Assembly (NCBI RefSeq): GCF_051020975.1
Contig: NW_027478162.1
Span: forward strand, 24,056,001 to 24,120,000
Origin: Osmia lignaria lignaria
Taxonomy: Eukaryota > Arthropoda > Insecta > Hymenoptera > Megachilidae
Length of the DNA: 64,000 nt
Reading direction: 5' to 3'
Shown: positions 60,837 through 64,000 of the stretch, piece after piece
Numbering within the stretch: position 1 is the stretch's first letter
Layout of the letters: every line of letters begins with the position of its first letter
Notes under the pieces: model-generated
Databases searched by the model: none
Told to the model about the DNA's origin: nothing
What the model saw: the letters and a program-made list of their open reading frames with translations, nothing else
Translations under genes and position numbers: made by a program

Positions 60837-63800
60837 CTCCGAAACGAAGAGAGCTATGGCAAAATGTTAAGAGACCTTTTTTGTAGAGAATTAAGTTTCC
60901 TACTTTTTATGTTCTATGATATTTTTTGATCTGATGCGTAGTTCTCGAGATATATCAAGATATTTAAAAGTTCCGAAGCCGCACCAACATAATAGAGATA
61001 CAGAAACACCGTGGCCCCTTTCTTTGAGATAACTCTGCACTATTGCGAGCTGTAAATGCCACTTCCAGCTTAGCTGTGCAGAAGAAGAACAACAAGAAGA
61101 AGAAATATCTGGAAATATGTCCGTCAGGCCCCTTCCCTTGAGATATATCTGCAAATATCTCGGAAACGAAGCGAGTTATGGCAAAATGTTAAGAGACCTT
61201 TTTTGTAGAGAATTATGTTTCCTACAATTTATGTTCTATGATATTTTTTGATCAGAAGCGTAGTTTTCAAGATATATCGAGATATTTAAAAGTTCCGAAG
61301 CCGCACCAACATAATAGAGATACAGAAACACCGTGGCCCGTTTCGTTGAGATAACTCTGCACTAGTGCGAGCCGCAAATGCCACTTCCACCTTAGCTGTG
61401 CAGAAGAAGAACAACAAGAAGAAGAAATATCTCGAAATATGTCCGTCAGGCCCCTTCCCTTGAGATAAATCTGCAAATATCTTGGAAACGAAGCGAGCTA
61501 TGGCAAAATGTTAAGAGACCTTTTTTGTAGAGAATTAAGTTTCCTACTTTTTATGTTCTATGATATTTTTTGATCAGATGCGTAGTTCTCGAGATATATC
61601 AAGATATTCAAAAGTTCCGAAGCCGCACCAACATAATAGAGATACAGAAACACCGTGGCCCCTTTCTTTGAGATAACTCTGCACTATTGCGAGCTGCAAA
61701 TGCCACTTCCAGCTTAGCTGTGCAGAGGAAGAACAACAAGAAGAAGAAATATCTCGAAATATGTCCGTCAGGCCCCTTCCCTTGAGATATATCTGCAAAT
61801 ATCTCGGAAACGAAGCGAGCTATGGCAAAATGTTGAGAGACCTTTTTTGTAGAGAATTAAGTTTCCTACTTTTTATGTTCTATGATATTTTTTGATCAGA
61901 TGCGTAGTTCTCGAGATATATCAAGATATTTAAAAGTTCCGAAGCCGCACCAACATAATAGAGATACAGAAACACCGTGGCCCCTTTCTTTGAGATAACT
62001 CTGCACTATTGCGAGCTGCAAATGCCACTTCCAGCTTAGCTGTGCAGAAGAAGAACAACAAGAAGAAGAAATATCTCGAAATATGTCCGTCAGGCCCCTT
62101 CCCTTGAGATAAATCTGCAAATATCTCGGAAACGAAGCGAGCTATGGCAAAATATTAAGAGACCTTTTTTGTAGAGAATTAAGTTTCCTACTTTGTATGT
62201 TCTATGATATTTTATGATCAGACGCGTAGTTCTCGAGATATATCAAGATATTTAACAGTTCCGAAGCCGCACCAACATAATAGAGATACAGAAACACCGT
62301 GGCCCCTTTCTTTGAGATATCTCTGCACTATTGCGAGCTGCAAATGCCACTTCCAGCTTAGCTGCGCAGAAGAAGAACAACAAGAAGAAGAAATATCTCG
62401 AAATATGTTCGTCAGGCCCCTTCCCTTGAGATATATCTGCAAATATCTCGGAAACGAAGCGAGCTATGGCAAAATGTTAAGAGACGTTTTTTGTAGAGAA
62501 TTATGTTTCCTACAATTTATGTTCTATGATATTTTTTGATCAGAAGCGTAGTTTTCGAGATATATCGAGATATTTAAAAGTTCCGAAGCCGCACCAACAT
62601 AATAGAGATACAGAAACACCGTGGCCCCTTTCTTTGAGATAACTCTGCACTAGTGCGAGCCGCAAATGCCACTTCCAGCTTAGCTGTGCAGAACAAGAAC
62701 AACAAGAAGAAGAAATATCTCGAAATATGTCCGTCAGGCACCTTCCCTTGAGATAAATCTGCAAATATCTCGGAAACGAAGCGAGCTATTGCAAAATGTT
62801 AAGAGACCTTTTTTGTAGAGAATTGAGTTTCCTACTTTTTATGTTCTATGATATTTTTTGATCAGATGCGTAGTTCTCGAGATATATCAAGATATTTAAA
62901 AGTTCCGAAGCCGCACCAACATCATAGAGATACAGAAACACCGTGGCCCCCTTCTTTGAGATAACTCTGCACTATTGCGAGCTGTAAATGCCACTTCCAG
63001 TTAAGCTGTGCAGAAGAAGAACAACAAGAAGAAGAAATATCTCGAAATATGTCCGTCAGGCCCCTTCCCTTGAGATATATCTGCAAATATCTCGGAAACG
63101 AAGCGAGATATGGCAAAATGTTAAGAGACCTTTTTTGTAGAGAATTATGTTTCCTACAATTTATGTTCTATGATATTTTTTGTTCAGAAGCGTAGTTTTC
63201 GAGATATATCGAGATATTTAAAAGTTCCGAAGCCGCACCAACATAATAGAGATACAGAAACACCGTGGCCCCTTTCGTTGAGATAACTCTGCACTAGTGC
63301 GAGCCGCAAATGCCACTTCCAGCTTAGCTGTGCAGAAGAAGAACAACAAGAAGAAGAAATATCTCGAAATATGTCCGTCAGGCCCCATCCCTTGAGATAA
63401 ATCTGCAAATATCTCGGAAACGAAGCGAGCTATGGCAAAATGTTAAGAGACCTTTTTTGTAGAGAATTAAGTTTCCTACTTTGTATGTTCTATGATATTT
63501 TTTGATCAGACGCGTAGTTCTCGAGATATATCAAGATATTTAACAGTTCCGAAGCCGCACCAACATAATAGAGATACAGAAACACCGTGGCCCCTTTCTT
63601 TGAGATATCTGTGCACTATTGCGAGCTGCAAATGCCACTTCCAGCTTAGCTGTGCAGAAGAAGAACAACAAGAAGAAGAAATATCTCGAAATATGTCCGT
63701 CAGGCCGCTTACCTTGAGATAAATCTGCAAATATCTCGGAAACGAAGCGAGCTATGACAAAATGTTAAGAGACCTTTTTTGTAGAGAATTAAGTTTCCTA

Positions 63801-64000
63801 CTTTTTATCTTCTATGATATTTTCTGATCAGATCCGTAGTTCTCGAGATATATCAAGATATTTAAAAGTTCCGAAGCCGCACCAACATAATAGAGATACA
63901 GAAACACCGTGGCCCCTTCCTTTGAGATAACTCTGCACTATTGCGAGCTGCAAATGCCACTTTCAGCTTAGCTGTGCAGAAGAAGAACAACAAGAAGAAG

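Larger units (their letters stand above)
60625..60839. other. Cluster of GAGATA motifs in both orientations (example from monomer 189)
   Basis: GAGATA occurs forward at 60625-60630, 60704-60709 and 60818-60823, and as its complement TATCTC at 60784-60789 and 60834-60839. A further near copy (CAAGATATTT) follows the first and is a perfect CGAGATATTT in the other main monomer class. The extended forms CGAGATATTT and AAATATCTCG are reverse complements, so every monomer holds inverted repeats of about 10 bp separated by 140-200 bp. Repeated short motifs of this kind could be binding sites for a satellite-binding protein, but no binding factor can be named. Confidence 0.65.
60526..60847 (+). repeat. 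Reference monomer (number 189), close to consensus
   Basis: This 322-bp monomer is close to what I read as the array consensus; its one obvious private change is CTCCGAAAC instead of CTCGGAAAC near the end. Offsets from the AGCGAGCT start: T6 tracts at 30-35 and 75-80, TGATCA at 80-85, CTCGAG at 97-102, GGCCCCTT repeats at 166 and 280, nested stem-loop at 187-235, and purine-rich mirror repeat at 233-256. These offsets hold in almost every other monomer, so this unit serves as the map for the array. Confidence 0.93.
1..64000 (+). repeat. 322-bp satellite DNA array, about 199 head-to-tail monomers
   Basis: The same sequence recurs every 322 bp from the first to the last base, always in the same orientation and with no interruption. 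Landmarks visible in nearly every monomer are AGCGAGCTATGGCAAAATG at its start, TTTTTTGATCAG near offset 75, CCGAAGCCGCACCAACATAA near offset 128, the GAA-rich tract near offset 233 and AATATCTCGGAAACGAAG at its end. Neighbouring monomers differ mostly by scattered substitutions. Homogeneous tandem arrays tens of kilobases long are typical of eukaryotic satellite heterochromatin. The array runs off both ends of the window, so its full size is unknown. I do not recognise the family and cannot name the host from sequence alone. Confidence 0.98.
60204..64000 (+). repeat. Monomers 188-199: irregular right segment with many private changes
   Basis: The a-f order stops here. Private variants include TTTTCAAGATATATC (191), ATATTCAAAAG (192), GCAGAACAAGAAC and GGCACCTTCCC (195), CATCATAGAG and GCGAGATATGG (196), TTTTGTTCAG (197), GCTATGACAAAATG and TTTTCTGATCAGATCCG (199). 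Monomers 194 and 198 share CTACTTTGTATG, TTTAACAGTTCC and the GAGATATCTC-type allele, 1,288 bp apart, so a faint 4-mer may exist. Monomer 199 is cut by the window end after 255 bp. Confidence 0.85.

Noticed and set aside
60830..60850. CENP-B-box-like sequence at the monomer junction (complement CTTCGTTTC)
   Set aside because: Only the first seven bases (CTTCGTT) match the box; the conserved A and CGGG positions of the core do not fit, so it is not a CENP-B box.
1..64000. CRISPR array
   Set aside because: The repeat unit is 322 bp with no unique spacers between short repeats; the whole unit repeats.
1..64000. rDNA intergenic spacer subrepeats
   Set aside because: No rRNA gene or other transcribed unit occurs anywhere in 64 kb, which is far longer than usual spacer subrepeat blocks.

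Overview
The whole 64-kb window is one uninterrupted head-to-tail array of a single satellite DNA with a 322-bp monomer. Taking the monomer start as the 'AGCGAGCT' motif at position 1, I count 198 complete monomers plus a 255-bp partial one (63746-64000). All lie in the same orientation. I see no unique sequence, transposon, tRNA, rRNA, telomeric repeat or gene. A tandem array of this size and homogeneity points to eukaryotic heterochromatin (centromeric, pericentromeric or subtelomeric). The sequence does not let me name the taxon, and I do not recognise the satellite family. A hand count of monomer 7 (1933-2254) gives about 39% GC.

The length is held very tightly. Only seven monomers differ in length, all by deletions of 1 or 3 bp, totalling 11 bp over the array, and they trace to about four original events copied by later duplication. 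Substitution haplotypes show layered higher-order repeats (HORs). Monomers 1-31 (1-9982) mix two monomer classes that roughly alternate and contain a tandem 5-mer (1,610 bp). Monomers 32-37 are a tandem 3-mer. Monomers 38-52 are mostly singletons. Monomers 53-66 (16743-21250) are a tandem 7-mer of 2,254 bp. Monomers 67-84 reshuffle left-side types. Monomers 85-103 (27046-33162) are a second copy of monomers 26-45 (8051-14488) about 18.7 kb away. Monomers 100-107 are a tandem 4-mer. Monomers 108-138 carry the founders of the right-hand HOR. Monomers 139-187 (44430-60203) are a young HOR domain built on a core a-b-c-d-e(-f), in 8-mer (2,576 bp), 6-mer (1,932 bp) and 9-mer versions. Monomers 188-199 lose that pattern and carry many private changes.

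Each monomer has repeated internal structure: a purine-rich 24-bp mirror repeat, a nested stem-loop of about 49 nt, several direct and inverted copies of GAGATA, two T6 tracts 45 bp apart, and an old internal duplication 114 bp apart. Several hybrid monomers fix the sites of unequal crossover, and one (monomer 177) carries a patch that looks like gene conversion.

I call no coding sequence. An open frame of about 74 codons recurs on the minus strand of most monomers, but it starts at TTG, cannot run between monomers because 322 is not a multiple of 3, and is broken in the monomer types that amplified most recently. No genes work together here; the interest lies in how the array evolved.
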